38,012 bases of DNA from Microvirga vignae (GTDB lineage Bacteria > Pseudomonadota > Alphaproteobacteria > Rhizobiales > Beijerinckiaceae): contig NZ_LCYG01000098.1 of the NCBI RefSeq assembly GCF_001017175.1, positions 1-38,012 on the forward strand, read 5' to 3'. Each line of letters opens with the position of its first letter. Within the stretch, counting starts at the first letter, position 1. A program made the translations under genes and the position numbers. Shown piece by piece: positions 24,709-35,500 of the stretch. The notes below the pieces were generated by a model, which was given only the letters and a program-made list of their open reading frames with translations, had not been told where the DNA came from and searched no databases.

Positions 24709-25962
24709 ATGCGTTTTCGTCATCTGCTTGCGAGCGTCGCCATAGGCTTCGCCACCTTGGCCGCATCCGGCGCCAAGGCTGTTGAGATCGAATACTGGCA
24801 GTACGTGTTTGACACGCGTGTCAAGGCGATGAACCAGCTGATCGCCAAGTTCCAGGAGACCAATCCGGACATCAAGGTCAAGCAGACCACCTTCCCTTAT
24901 GCGGATTACCAGACCAAGGTGGCCGCCGCGATCCTGGCGGGCCAGGGACCGGACGTGGTGCAGCTCTTCTACGGCTGGACCGACAACTTCATCGCCGGCA
25001 AGATGATCCGCCCTCTGCGCGCGGAGGCGTTCCCGACCGCCGATATCGAGCGCGACTTCTTCCCGATCGTCAGCGCGATGAAGCGCGGGAATGATTATTA
25101 CGGCCTGCCGACGGCGGTGCGCTCGCTCGCGCTGTTTTACAACAAGAAGGCCTTCAAGGATGCGGGTCTCGATCCCAACAATCCGCCCAAGACCCTCGAT
25201 GAACTCGTCGCTGCCGCCGAGAAGACCACCAAGCGTGATGGCAGCGGCAATATCGTCTCGGCCGGCATGACGCTCGACATGGCCGGACAGGATCACCAAT
25301 GGTGGCGTGAAGTGCTGGTCCGACAGTTCGGCGGCGTTCCCTATACGGATAACGACACGAAGGTCGCCTATAACGATGAGGCCGGCCTGAAGGCGCTCAC
25401 CTTCTACACGGATCTCCAGAAGAAGCATAAGGTTGGCCAGGTGGGCTTCATGGACGAAGGACAGGCCGCTTTCCGTGCGGGCCTTGCCGCCATGACCATC
25501 GACGGCACTTTCCGGCTCGGTGCCTTCAACGCGATCAAGGGCTTCGAATGGGGTGTGACCGAACTCCCTGCCAATGCCCAGGGCATGCGCAGCAACTACG
25601 CCAGCTATTTCGCCAACGCGATCACCACGAAGGCGGAGGGTGAGAAGCTCGCGGCGGCGGAGAAGTTCCTGGCCTATGTGTCCTCGCCCGAGGCCATGAA
25701 GATCTGGATGGAGGTCGTAGGTGAGTTGCCGGCACGCCGCGCGGCGGCTCTCACGCCTGAGAACATTGCTCACCCGGTCTATGGCCCGTTCCTCAAGGGT
25801 CTGGACTATGCCCACACGACCCTGTTCAAGGACGAGGCGGCTCAGCGGCAGGTGGCGATCGACATGGCCAACCGCGTCCTGATCGGCGGCGAAGATCCGA
25901 AGGCCTCGCTCGCCAAGGCCGCCGAGGACGAGCAGGCGATCCTCGATCGCGCCAAGCGCTAA
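24709..25962 (+). CDS. Sugar-type ABC transporter substrate-binding protein
   Basis: This 417-residue periplasmic binding protein is of the MalE/UgpB-like family (CUT1). The signal peptide is MRFRHLLASVAIGFATLAA with an Ala-x-Ala site AKA at residues 22-24; the mature protein starts VEIEYWQY. Further features are GPDVVQLFYGWTDNFIAGKMIRPL and the C-terminal lobe FRAGLAAMTIDGTFRLGAF. GGAG lies 6 nt before the ATG at 24709; an ATG four codons upstream is an alternative. It is the first gene of a six-gene plus-strand operon. The ligand is expected to be a sugar conjugate, from the enzymes encoded downstream. Confidence 0.95.
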   Translation: MRFRHLLASVAIGFATLAASGAKAVEIEYWQYVFDTRVKAMNQLIAKFQETNPDIKVKQTTFPYADYQTKVAAAILAGQGPDVVQLFYGWTDNFIAGKMIRPLRAEAFPTADIERDFFPIVSAMKRGNDYYGLPTAVRSLALFYNKKAFKDAGLDPNNPPKTLDELVAAAEKTTKRDGSGNIVSAGMTLDMAGQDHQWWREVLVRQFGGVPYTDNDTKVAYNDEAGLKALTFYTDLQKKHKVGQVGFMDEGQAAFRAGLAAMTIDGTFRLGAFNAIKGFEWGVTELPANAQGMRSNYASYFANAITTKAEGEKLAAAEKFLAYVSSPEAMKIWMEVVGELPARRAAALTPENIAHPVYGPFLKGLDYAHTTLFKDEAAQRQVAIDMANRVLIGGEDPKASLAKAAEDEQAILDRAKR

Positions 25963-25987
25963 GCCAAGACCCGCGAGGATCGACCCA

Positions 25988-26914
25988 ATGTCCGTAATCG
26001 CACAGCGAGAGGCCGCCTCAGGCGGCCTCTGGTCAAGGATGAGCCTCGGCCAGAAACAGGTGATATGGGCGTGGGGCTTCCTCGCGGTTCCGCTGATCTT
26101 CTATGTGGTGATCCGCTTCTGGCCAACCTTTCAGGCGTTCTATCTTTCGGTCACCGACTGGACCATCACGAAGCCTGCATCGTTCGTCGGACTTGAGAAC
26201 TACAAGAGGCTGTCTGCGGATCCCCTCTTCTGGCAGGTGTTCCGCAACACCTTCATGTACCTGATCCTGGGCACGCCGATCAGCCTGCTGATCTCGTTCG
26301 TCGTGGCCTATTATCTCGACCGGGTGCGGTTCATGCACTCGTTCATCCGTGCGCTGTACTTCCTGCCGTTTCTGACGACGGCAGCGGCGATGGCGTGGGT
26401 CTGGCGCTGGTTCTACCAGCCCGTTCCCATCGGCGTGATCAACGACATCCTTTCGAGCCTCGGCATTCCCCAGCAGCCCTTCCTTCGCTCGACCTCGCAG
26501 GCGCTGCCGGCCGTGCTGGCACCTGCAATCTGGGCAGGCCTGGGCTTTCAGATCATCATCTTCCTCGCAGGACTGCGGGCGATCCCCGTCACCTATTACG
26601 AGGCCGCACGTATCGACGGCTTGTCGGAATGGGCGATTCTGAGAAAGATCACACTTCCACTGCTCAAGCCGACCCTGGTTTTCCTGGTCGTGTTCTCGTC
26701 GATCGGCTTCCTTCGCATCTTCGATCAGGTCTACAACATCAACACGAACGATCCAGGCGGCCCCTTGAATTCGACCAAGCCGCTTGTGCTGATGATCTAC
26801 CAGACGGCGTTCAGCTCCTACGAAATGGGATATGCGGCTGCCCAGACCGTTGTTCTGTTCCTGATCCTGTTGGTGATCTCCCTTATTCAACTGCGCATCA
26901 TGAGGGACCGCTGA
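25988..26914 (+). CDS. Sugar ABC transporter permease 1
   Basis: This 308-residue MalF/UgpA-type inner-membrane permease has six or more transmembrane helices and the ATPase-coupling EAA loop YYEAARIDGLSEWAILRKI. It follows the binding-protein gene by 25 nt (GAGGAT ribosome-binding site), and its stop overlaps the next permease start (ATGA at 26911-26916 region), indicating coupled translation. It forms the membrane channel with the second permease. Confidence 0.96.
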   Translation: MSVIAQREAASGGLWSRMSLGQKQVIWAWGFLAVPLIFYVVIRFWPTFQAFYLSVTDWTITKPASFVGLENYKRLSADPLFWQVFRNTFMYLILGTPISLLISFVVAYYLDRVRFMHSFIRALYFLPFLTTAAAMAWVWRWFYQPVPIGVINDILSSLGIPQQPFLRSTSQALPAVLAPAIWAGLGFQIIIFLAGLRAIPVTYYEAARIDGLSEWAILRKITLPLLKPTLVFLVVFSSIGFLRIFDQVYNINTNDPGGPLNSTKPLVLMIYQTAFSSYEMGYAAAQTVVLFLILLVISLIQLRIMRDR

Positions 26915-27765
26915 TGAACGTCGCCGCATCCTCTCAAGGACTTCCCATGTCGCGTGTGAAGCCGGGAAGAATCATCGCCTGGACGCTCCTGTTCATCGGC
27001 GGCGTCATCATGGTGACGCCACTCCTTTTCATGCTGTCGACATCCCTCAAGGATGCCTCGCAGGTCTACGACCTGCGCGTGATTCCGGCAGCGCCGACGC
27101 TCGACAACTACAGTGAAATCCTGGGAGACGGACGCTTCACGCGCTGGTTCATCAACTCGATGATCGTGGCGGTCATCGTCACCCTCTCGAATGTCTTCTT
27201 TGACAGTCTGGTCGGCTACACGCTGGCGAAGTTCCGCTTCCGGGGTCGGTACATCATCTTCATCGCGATCCTGTCCACGCTGATGATCCCCACCGAGATG
27301 CTGGTTCTACCCTGGTATCTCATGGCAAGCCAGTTCGGCTGGCTGGACAGCTACTGGGGCATCATGTTTCCAGGCATGATGACGGCTTTCGGCACCTTCC
27401 TGATGAAGCAGTTCTTCGAAGGCGTGCCGGACGACTTCCTGGAGGCAGCAAGAATCGACGGGCTCAATGAGTTCACCATCTGGTGGAAGATCGCCATGCC
27501 GCTGGTGACCCCTGCCCTGTCGGCGCTTGCGATCTTCACCTTCCTCGGCAACTGGACGGCTTTCTTCTGGCCGCTCATCGTGACGACGAGCGCCGATCTC
27601 TACACGTTGCCCGTCGGGCTCTCCAGCTTCGCGGTCGAGCAGTCCATCCAGTGGGAGAAGATCATGACAGGCGCGAGCATCGCGACCCTGCCGACCCTCA
27701 TCATCTTCCTGTTCCTTCAACGCTACATCGTCCGAGGCGTAATGCTGGCCGGACTTAAAGGCTAA
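26914..27765 (+). CDS. Sugar ABC transporter permease 2
   Basis: This 283-residue MalG/UgpE-type permease has the coupling loop FLEAARIDGLNEFTIWWKIAM and the usual C-terminal end VRGVMLAGLKG. The start ATG at 26914 shares bases with the previous stop; a second in-frame ATG 12 codons on is the alternative. The lyase gene begins 5 nt after its stop, which is unusually tight and ties the lyase to the transported substrate. Confidence 0.96.
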   Translation: MNVAASSQGLPMSRVKPGRIIAWTLLFIGGVIMVTPLLFMLSTSLKDASQVYDLRVIPAAPTLDNYSEILGDGRFTRWFINSMIVAVIVTLSNVFFDSLVGYTLAKFRFRGRYIIFIAILSTLMIPTEMLVLPWYLMASQFGWLDSYWGIMFPGMMTAFGTFLMKQFFEGVPDDFLEAARIDGLNEFTIWWKIAMPLVTPALSALAIFTFLGNWTAFFWPLIVTTSADLYTLPVGLSSFAVEQSIQWEKIMTGASIATLPTLIIFLFLQRYIVRGVMLAGLKG

Positions 27766-27770
27766 AGCCG

Positions 27771-29278
27771 ATGACTGCAGGCACTTATAAAGACACATCC
27801 GTCTTCCCGGATCCGGTCTACAAGGAGACCGTCCTTCGTCCGCTCTTCGACGGGGCGAAGGATCACCACGTCGAGGGCTTCCGCCTCATCGACCGGGCTC
27901 ACCTCGTCATGCTCCATGAGACCGGGATTCTGACGATCGAACAGGCTCGGCCCATCGCCCAGGCTCTCGAGGCGATCGACCGTGAGATCGATGTCGATGC
28001 CTTGACCTATACCGGCGAGGTGGAGGACTTCTTCTTCCTGATCGAGAAGGAGCTCCGCGCCCGCTTGGGACCGGATCTCGCGGGCCGCCTTCACACGGCG
28101 CGCTCCCGCAACGACATCGATCACACCCTGTTCAAGCTCGGTCTTAAAGATCGGATCGATTCCCTGCTGGAACGTCTTGTCCGGCTGGCCGAGACCCTGG
28201 CGTCGGTGGCAGAGCGGGAGAGCAGCACGCTTATCGTTGCCTATACTCACGGGCAGCCGGCGCAACCGACCGTCTTCGGTCATTACCTCTCCGCCGTTCT
28301 GGAAACCCTGCTGCGCGACATTGCTCGTTTGGAAGCAGCCCGTGACATCGTCGACCGCAGCCCCATGGGAGCCGCCGCCATCACCACGAGCGGCTTTCCC
28401 ATCGACCGGGACCTGATGGCCCGCCTCCTCGGCTTCGGCCGCCCCCTGCAGAATTCCTATGGATGCATCGCATCCATCGACTACATCACCTCGACCTATT
28501 CCGCGATCCAACTAGTCTTTCTGCATCTCGGCCGGTTCATCCAGGACCTGCAGTTCTGGACGAGCTTCGAGGTTGGACAGATCTACGTTCCCAACGCCTT
28601 CGTGCAGATCAGTTCGATCATGCCGCAGAAGCGCAATCCCGTCCCCATCGAGCATATGCGGCATCTGGCGTCGCAGACCGTCGGGCGGGCGCAGGCCATG
28701 CTCACGATCATGCACAACACGCCCTTCACGGACATGAACGACAGCGAAGGCGAGAGCCAAGGCTTCGGCTATGGCGCCTTCGAGAGCGGCGGGCGCGTCC
28801 TCGACCTGCTCACGGCCCTTGTTCCGGCTCTGCGCATCAGTCCCGACAGGGTCCGCCAGAACATCCGCCGCAGCTGCATCACGGTGACTGAACTCGCCGA
28901 CAGCCTGGTGCGCCACGAGGGATTGTCGTTCCGCGAGGCGCACGAGATCGCAGCGGAAGTCTCCCGCTCCGTTGTCGCGATCGGAGGAGATATCGCAGCC
29001 GACGGTTATGAGGCCTATCAGGAGGCCTTCGAACACTGCACGAAGCGGCGGACCTCAATCGACAAGACCCAATTCGCCGAGATCGTCTCACCGGAAAACT
29101 TCGTGGCCGTCCGAGACCGGTTCGGCGGGCCGGCTCCAAGGGCATTGTCCCAGGCGATTGCCGGATACAATCAGGAAATCTCACGTATCCGCATCCGTAT
29201 GCAGGAGGCAGCGCAGCGCGCCCAAGCCTCCGCTCAGGATCTCCAATCCCGTTTCACCGCACTTCTCGGAGTCCGCTA

Positions 29279-29279
<1 letters not shown>
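27771..29279 (+). CDS. Argininosuccinate-lyase-superfamily enzyme in a sugar operon
   Basis: This 502-residue member of the fumarase/aspartase superfamily is closest to argininosuccinate lyase. These enzymes are tetramers that split a C-N or C-O bond next to a succinyl group and release fumarate. Seen: HTARSRND (108-115), YTHGQPAQPTVFGHYL (from 158, His160) and the mobile catalytic loop SSIMPQKRNP with Ser282. Differences from canonical ArgH: no WGGRF start, SRNDID instead of SRNDQV, KRNPV instead of KKNPD, and about 45 extra residues. It sits 5 nt after a sugar permease gene, and its stop overlaps the ATPase start (TAATG). No arginine genes are nearby. I infer a catabolic lyase acting on a sugar-aspartate or sugar-malate conjugate; arginine biosynthesis is the less likely alternative. 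Confidence 0.9.
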
Positions 29280-30345
<1,066 letters not shown>

Positions 30346-30349
<4 letters not shown>

Positions 30350-31242
30350 GCGGAATGCCCTCCGAGCGCAGCAAGGTTGTGTGCCTTGGGCGGACTTATT
30401 GCGACATCATCTTCACGGGACTGAATGAGATGCCGGTGCTCGGCCTGGAGCGCTTTGCGCAGGACGTGACGATTGCGGCTGGCGGTGGCGCCTATATCAC
30501 GGCGGCCCATCTTGCCTCTCTTGGCCGTCCGGCAGCGCTCCTGACCCGCGTGGGAACCGACCCTCTGTCGCGGAGCCTCGATCCGGAGCTCGAGGCCAGC
30601 GGTATCGACCTGTCCTTTGTCGAACGGTCAGGTGATGCTGGCCCCCAGCCAACCGTCGCCCTCATCAAGAATGGAGAAAGAGCCTTCGTGTCCCGACGCG
30701 CCGGTGGCTCCCGACCGTCTACCTTGGAGCAGGCTCTCTCGGCTCATGATATCGCCCATTTGCACATAGCGGAATTTGCCACCCTCAAGGACAATCCGGA
30801 TGTGATCGCCATGGCGCGAAACCTGGGCCTGACGGTCTCGCTCGATCCGAGTTGGGACGATCACCTGATCCGCCAAGATGCGGACTTCTTCGGGATCTGC
30901 ACAGGAGTCGATATCTTCCTCCCGAATATCGAGGAAGGAAAAGCACTGACCGGCGAAAACTCTGCGGAGGCCATCCTGCGCAGCCTGCAAAAGAGATTTC
31001 CTCTGGTCGCGCTGAAGCGTGGTGAACGCGGTGCTATGGCCTCCTGCGGGCCGACCTGTGTTTCCGCCGAAGCGCTTCCCGTCAATGTGGTCGACACGAC
31101 AGGAGCGGGTGATGCTTTCAATGCTGGCTTCCTTCATTCCTGGCTCGGAAGCTCGGATCTCGAGAGGAGCTTGGCAGCTGGAATCGAAGCGGGCGCCCTG
31201 TCAGTCCAGTCAGCAGGCGGAGTTCCACCACGTTCGTCCTGA
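30346..31242 (+). CDS. PfkB-family sugar kinase
   Basis: This 298-residue ribokinase-fold enzyme phosphorylates a sugar or nucleoside with ATP. Seen: substrate-side GGGAYITAAHLASLG and the ATP/catalytic motif DTTGAGDAFNAGFL with catalytic base Asp256 (DTTGAGD is 250-256). It is coupled to the ATPase gene by a 4-nt overlap and is the last gene of the operon. PfkB kinases include fructokinase, KDG kinase and fructosamine-type kinases. The exact sugar is unknown but should be what remains after the deacetylase and lyase act. Confidence 0.94.
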
Positions 31243-31336
31243 TCAGGCAGGCTCTGAGCGCATCGAGCTCAAACAGCTTCCAGATGAGAGCCTGTCGGCG
31301 CGCTTCGGTCGTAGGCTGAACGCATGCGGACTTTAG

Positions 31337-31456
31337 GTGTGTACCCATTTTCACGCTTGGCGCGAGCAGTGGGAGCGGTCGCTTTCACTGCCGGATGCGA
31401 TTTTCGATGGCAGCACGGGCAAGGCGATCGCCAGAAGTCTTGGACATGCGGATTGA
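31337..31456 (+). other. Possible C-terminal remnant of an unknown gene
   Basis: A 39-codon open stretch ends in TGA and encodes a protein-like peptide (THFHAWREQWERSLSLPDA followed by IFDGSTGKAIARSLGHAD). It is preceded directly by an in-frame stop and has no ribosome-binding site. I do not recognise the family. Natural-looking composition suggests the tail of a lost gene, but chance cannot be excluded. Confidence 0.25.
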
Positions 31457-31493
31457 TACACAGCCTAGCAAAGATGCTCTCATTTGAGGAGAA

Positions 31494-31537
31494 AGCATCG
31501 GCCCCAAAAGTGCAAATCCACTTTTGGGGCCGATGCT
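31494..31537. repeat. Palindromic intergenic repeat (rhizobial RIME/REP-like)
   Basis: Perfect 19-bp arms (31494-31512 and 31519-31537; AGCATCGGCCCCAAAAGTG and its complement) enclose a 6-nt loop CAAATC. The sequence style, with AAAAGTG and a GATCCGGTTTTTCGC motif close behind, is that of short palindromic elements dispersed between genes in rhizobia and relatives. In RNA it would make a very stable stem. Confidence 0.8.
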
Positions 31538-31571
31538 GTAGCGTATCGTGCGGAACCGGAGGTCCGCGTCA

Positions 31572-31596
31572 GCGAAAAGTGGATCCGGTTTTTCGC
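31572..31596. repeat. Second palindromic unit of the intergenic repeat
   Basis: Arms GCGAAAA (31572-31578) and TTTTCGC (31590-31596) flank GTGGATCCGGT. The AAAAGTGGATCCGGTTTTTCGC pattern resembles a widely scattered alphaproteobacterial intergenic motif. It lies 34 nt after the first palindrome and probably forms one composite element with it. Confidence 0.65.
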
Positions 31597-31794
31597 ACAT
31601 GCGGCCCTTCGGTTCGCATCGAACGATGCTCTGGACCGTCTGGAATGGGTCAAACTTTCACATTCCGGCCGCTCAGCAAACGTCAGCTCTTACGCTCCGA
31701 GGCGGGCCAAAGAACTTGGTCCGCTTCGTGCCAAGTCCAGACCGTGCTCCAGCCTCAAGGCGGCCCCGACGACGCGAAAGGTCACCCTCTGTTG

Positions 31795-31968
31795 TCATTT
31801 TCGACCTCTCGGGCGAGAGCGCTTCGTACCGGCGACGCAAAGGACAACAAGATCCTTTGCCGCGATCATCGTCCAAGCGACCGACTCATGAAGCAGCAGG
31901 CCCGCCAGCACCAGGCCGAAGAAGGGTTGAGGCTGTTGCAATTGCCCGACGCCCGCAATGCCGGTTCC
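31795..31968 (-). pseudogene. DMT/EamA exporter C-terminal remnant
   Basis: The minus-strand frame encodes GIAGVGQLQQPQPFFGLVLA then GLLLHESVAWTMIAAKDLVV and LCVAGTKR before a natural stop at 31795-31797. This is the last helix pair of an EamA-type exporter (usual pattern QPFFGL.LA.LLL.E...W.M..A..VVLCV.G.R). An in-frame stop at 31969-31971 cuts it off, and the DNA further upstream does not continue the family. It is unrelated in sequence to the intact DMT gene at 19984-20883. Confidence 0.7.
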
Positions 31969-31971
31969 TCA

Positions 31972-32578
31972 CCAGAGACATCGGACGGGTAAGGTTTCCG
32001 AGCACAGGTCATCTGCCTCAACGGCTATGACTTCAAGCCAAGTCCATAACAGCCTCTAGGATCGACGGGATCTCAGTCGTGTCATCCACAATACCCCGCA
32101 TGAGGCATTGTAGCATGATGCTCTTTTCGTCATGATGCTCGAAGATCGAAGTCGATCCGTCTTGAGACATGCTGGATATTCTTCGACAGCGGCCATTCGC
32201 CCGACCTGATTTCTGTCGCCCCAATGCGTTGCCATGTGAGTTCTGGCCACCGTTTGCATAGTTGAGTCCATCGAAGATTTCGTCGCGTCGTTTGGATCCG
32301 AGACGCGAAAAGGAGCATGTCTCTGCTCCTACGTCCTTTCGAGTTCGCGCGCCTGATTGAGGTCGTGTGCAGGCTCTACACAACGAGTTGCCGCCCATGC
32401 TGGGACGTTGCTCGCCGAATCCGATCTTTGCCGGCTCGACGGCCTGGTTCCGGGGCGCTCACCCGCCGCGGGGATGATGGCTTCGGCAGGAACTCGGACC
32501 GAGACGGGCCGTGAGCACGCTTCGGAGCCCGGTCCTGACAGGCCCCACGTTCCTGCGAGCAGCGATGGAGGTCCGATC
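31972..32578. other. Intergenic, promoter region of the protease gene
   Basis: About 600 nt have no supported gene; overlapping short frames on both strands have no motif or ribosome-binding site. A 7-bp hairpin AGGAGCA/TGCTCCT lies at 32311-32330. GGAGG at 32567-32571 is the ribosome-binding site of the downstream gene. Confidence 0.45.
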
Positions 32579-35500
32579 ATGGATGCGATTGTCGATGCAC
32601 CGTCTTCCGATGCTCTCAAGGGTCTCCCGAAGCTGGCCGGTGATGACCTCGCGCTTCTGACGGGACGGGGCGAGGTGGTGGTCGCGCGAAAGAACCTGGT
32701 CTGCAGCTACCGTCCAGGCAAGGGAGGCTATGAACCTGGGCCTGAGATAGAATGTCCGGCCCTCGTCACGGCGCTGGCGGATTCCGTACAGGGCACGCTC
32801 GTGGCGGCAGGCGGAATGGTCTTCATCGCAGCGTCCGACGGCGTTCGGAAAGTGGTCGATGTCGATGGCGTGGTCCGCAGCGTCATGGCCGTCGGGCAAA
32901 CCGTGTTTGCCGTCGCCGGACGCCCCGGACGCGTCGACGGTAAGCTGTTCGAGATCGATCCTCTCCGCGGGGCCATCCTGTCGGAACGCTCGCTGTCCTC
33001 GCACGCGTCGCGATTGACGGCAGACCCGACCGGGTCTTTCTTGACGATCGCCGATGGCACGATGGTGCGCACCTTAAGTCTCCGCCAAGGCGACCCGTGC
33101 CCCGATGATCGCTCTTCCGAGCCGTCCAAAACCTCCGAGCACCCCGCATCGGAGTCCCGCTGCGACTGCCGCAAAGAGGAAGGAGAACAGGAGAGTGGCA
33201 CGTCGGTCAACACCGTGCAGAACCAGCCAGCCCCTCCGGCGGAGCCCTGTGATCTGGGTACATCGGGCCTGCCGACCCCGGATGGCGGCCGGATCATCGG
33301 CAGAGGGAACGGCGTGACACGGCATCCTCCCGGGTCGAGGCGGTGGGATCCGTGCCAGACACACCTGTTCTTCGAGCCCTACGACATCAAGAACGTCGGG
33401 CCGTTTCTCGTTGCATCCGACCGGGAAGCCCGCCATGTGGCGGTGCTCGCGGGCGATGACCTTCGATTGCTGCACCAGGCGCATTTCCGCGATGGCGCAG
33501 TCATTCTTTCGCATCGATCGCAGCCAATGATGCTGGCCTACACGCGGAGCGAGAGCGCTTGGAAGCACACCGTTTTCACGGAACTGGACCACGAGGCGCT
33601 CGAGACCGAACCTGCGCTCAATCCGGACATTTTCGCCGACACGATGACCTGGACCGGCACGCCGCTGCCCGTGCTGAAGGGCGGCCGCGCTCCGGCTGTT
33701 GGGAACAGAAAGGCGCTGATCATCCCGGTGCTCGACCCGGGACAGAATTTCAACGATCCTGATCTCGGCAAACTCGCGCAGTACATGAACCGAGCCTGCT
33801 TCAAGCATGTGCAGGATTTCTACACCGAGAACAGCTTCAACCAGCTCACCATTCAGTTCGACATCCACGGGGTTCACCATGGCAAGGGTGGACCGGTGCC
33901 TCTCCCGAAGCCGATCGCCGATTACTTCTTTCCACTCTATGTCGGCGCCCATGTCGATCTGATCAAATCGGGGCTGACCTTTCCGGCGACTTTGGTCTTC
34001 GACGGCCGCGAGCGCATGACCATGACCATTCAACCGCTCACCGGCGGCAGACCCTCGAGCACGATCAACGTGAGGCTCAGTGCGCTGCTCGCCTCGGGCC
34101 TGCACGCCACATATCCGGCCGAGGTGAAATTCCTGGGAGCGGAAACCGCGGCGATTTCCCTGAAGCTTCCCAACGGCACTTCTGCCACCCTGAACCTCAA
34201 GTTCACGCCGACCACTATCACGATCAACGACGCCGGCCAGATCGCCGGCGCCAGCGCCACGCTGTCGACCTATCTGGATGGCGTCATCGCTGCCGCTGCC
34301 AATACGGCCGGCATCCCGAACCCGTTCGCGAAGCCGGACATCCGGTTCGTCGTTCAGGATTCAAAGGGGCCGGGTTTTCTGGTCACAAGGTTTTTCAACG
34401 CTGTATCAAGCGGCCCGAAGCTTGAGGTGCTCTCCGTCACCTACAGCGGCGCGAAAGATCCGCTGGGCCTCAACAGCGCCTATAAGGGGCGGATGGTGAT
34501 ACCCGCCACAGATGGCTCAACTCTGAAGGGATATCTCGATTACGTGACCGTGCTTGCGCAGGAAGAAGCAGGGCTCACTTACCTCGAGCGCCGCCTCCAC
34601 ACCGATCCCAGCATCGTCATCGACGCCGCCGCAGGCAAACTCACCTCGAGCCTTTTCATCGCGCAGGAGGACGGCGGTCCGGGCGCAGCGATAAAGCTCA
34701 GCAATGTCTCCGGGATGGATGCGCTCTTCGATACCTCGAACGAGGTCGCGAACACCGAGGTCACGCCAGGCCGAAGCTTGACACCGAAGGATGGCGCCGA
34801 AGGTTTCGATGGGCTTGTCGACCATGTGTTCACGGCCATGGTCGACCGGCTGGGCACCACCGATCCGCAAAAAATCACCGAGTTCTTCAAAGACTATGGG
34901 GCCATTCTCTTCGGCATCGTTCATCCGGCCCAAAGCGATCCAAAGGATCCCGACTTCGTGCAGCCGGCAGAGTGGTGGACGGCGGGACCGACGAGCTGGA
35001 AAAGCGAGTTTCGCCCTACGGAGGCCCCGAGGGGTGCGCGTTACCTCCCGCGACCGAAGGAGATCCAGCTCCAATCGAACTGGGCGCTGGCCCCCATGGC
35101 GGTGAAGCCGGATTATTTCATGTTCTGCCACGAGTTCGGCCATGCCATCGGGTTCAACGACCTTTACAAGCGGGAGGCCACCTATCGCGATGATCTGATC
35201 TACATGGACAAATGGGCCATGATGGATAATCACACGGCGGGCTCGCATCACTGCGCCTATCACAAATGGCAGGCCGGCTGGATCCGCGACGAGGGAACGC
35301 GTATCCACCGTGTCCCCCGCCCGCCGGAAGGACAAACGCAGACCCATGAGGTTCTGCTCGCTCCAGTGGAGCACTGGCCCGATAACAATACCCTCGTGAG
35401 TGCGGCACAGACCGTGTTCGGCAACCCCAACCTGCCGGTCGCGCAGCTGGTCTGGCTCGAACCGAGTTTCGGCGCCGATCTCTTCAACTTCATCGAAGCG

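Noticed and set aside
24469..25815. 448-codon minus-strand frame opposite the substrate-binding protein
   Set aside because: Antisense shadow of a clear binding-protein gene with signal peptide.
31494..31537. Considered as a rho-independent terminator of the sugar operon
   Set aside because: The stem is long and perfect, but it lies about 250 nt past the kinase stop, is not followed by a T-run, and matches a repeat-element style better.
31324..31992. 222-codon plus-strand frame after the kinase gene
   Set aside because: It runs through the palindromic repeat and opposite the EamA remnant; its Cys/Trp/Arg-rich content is not protein-like.
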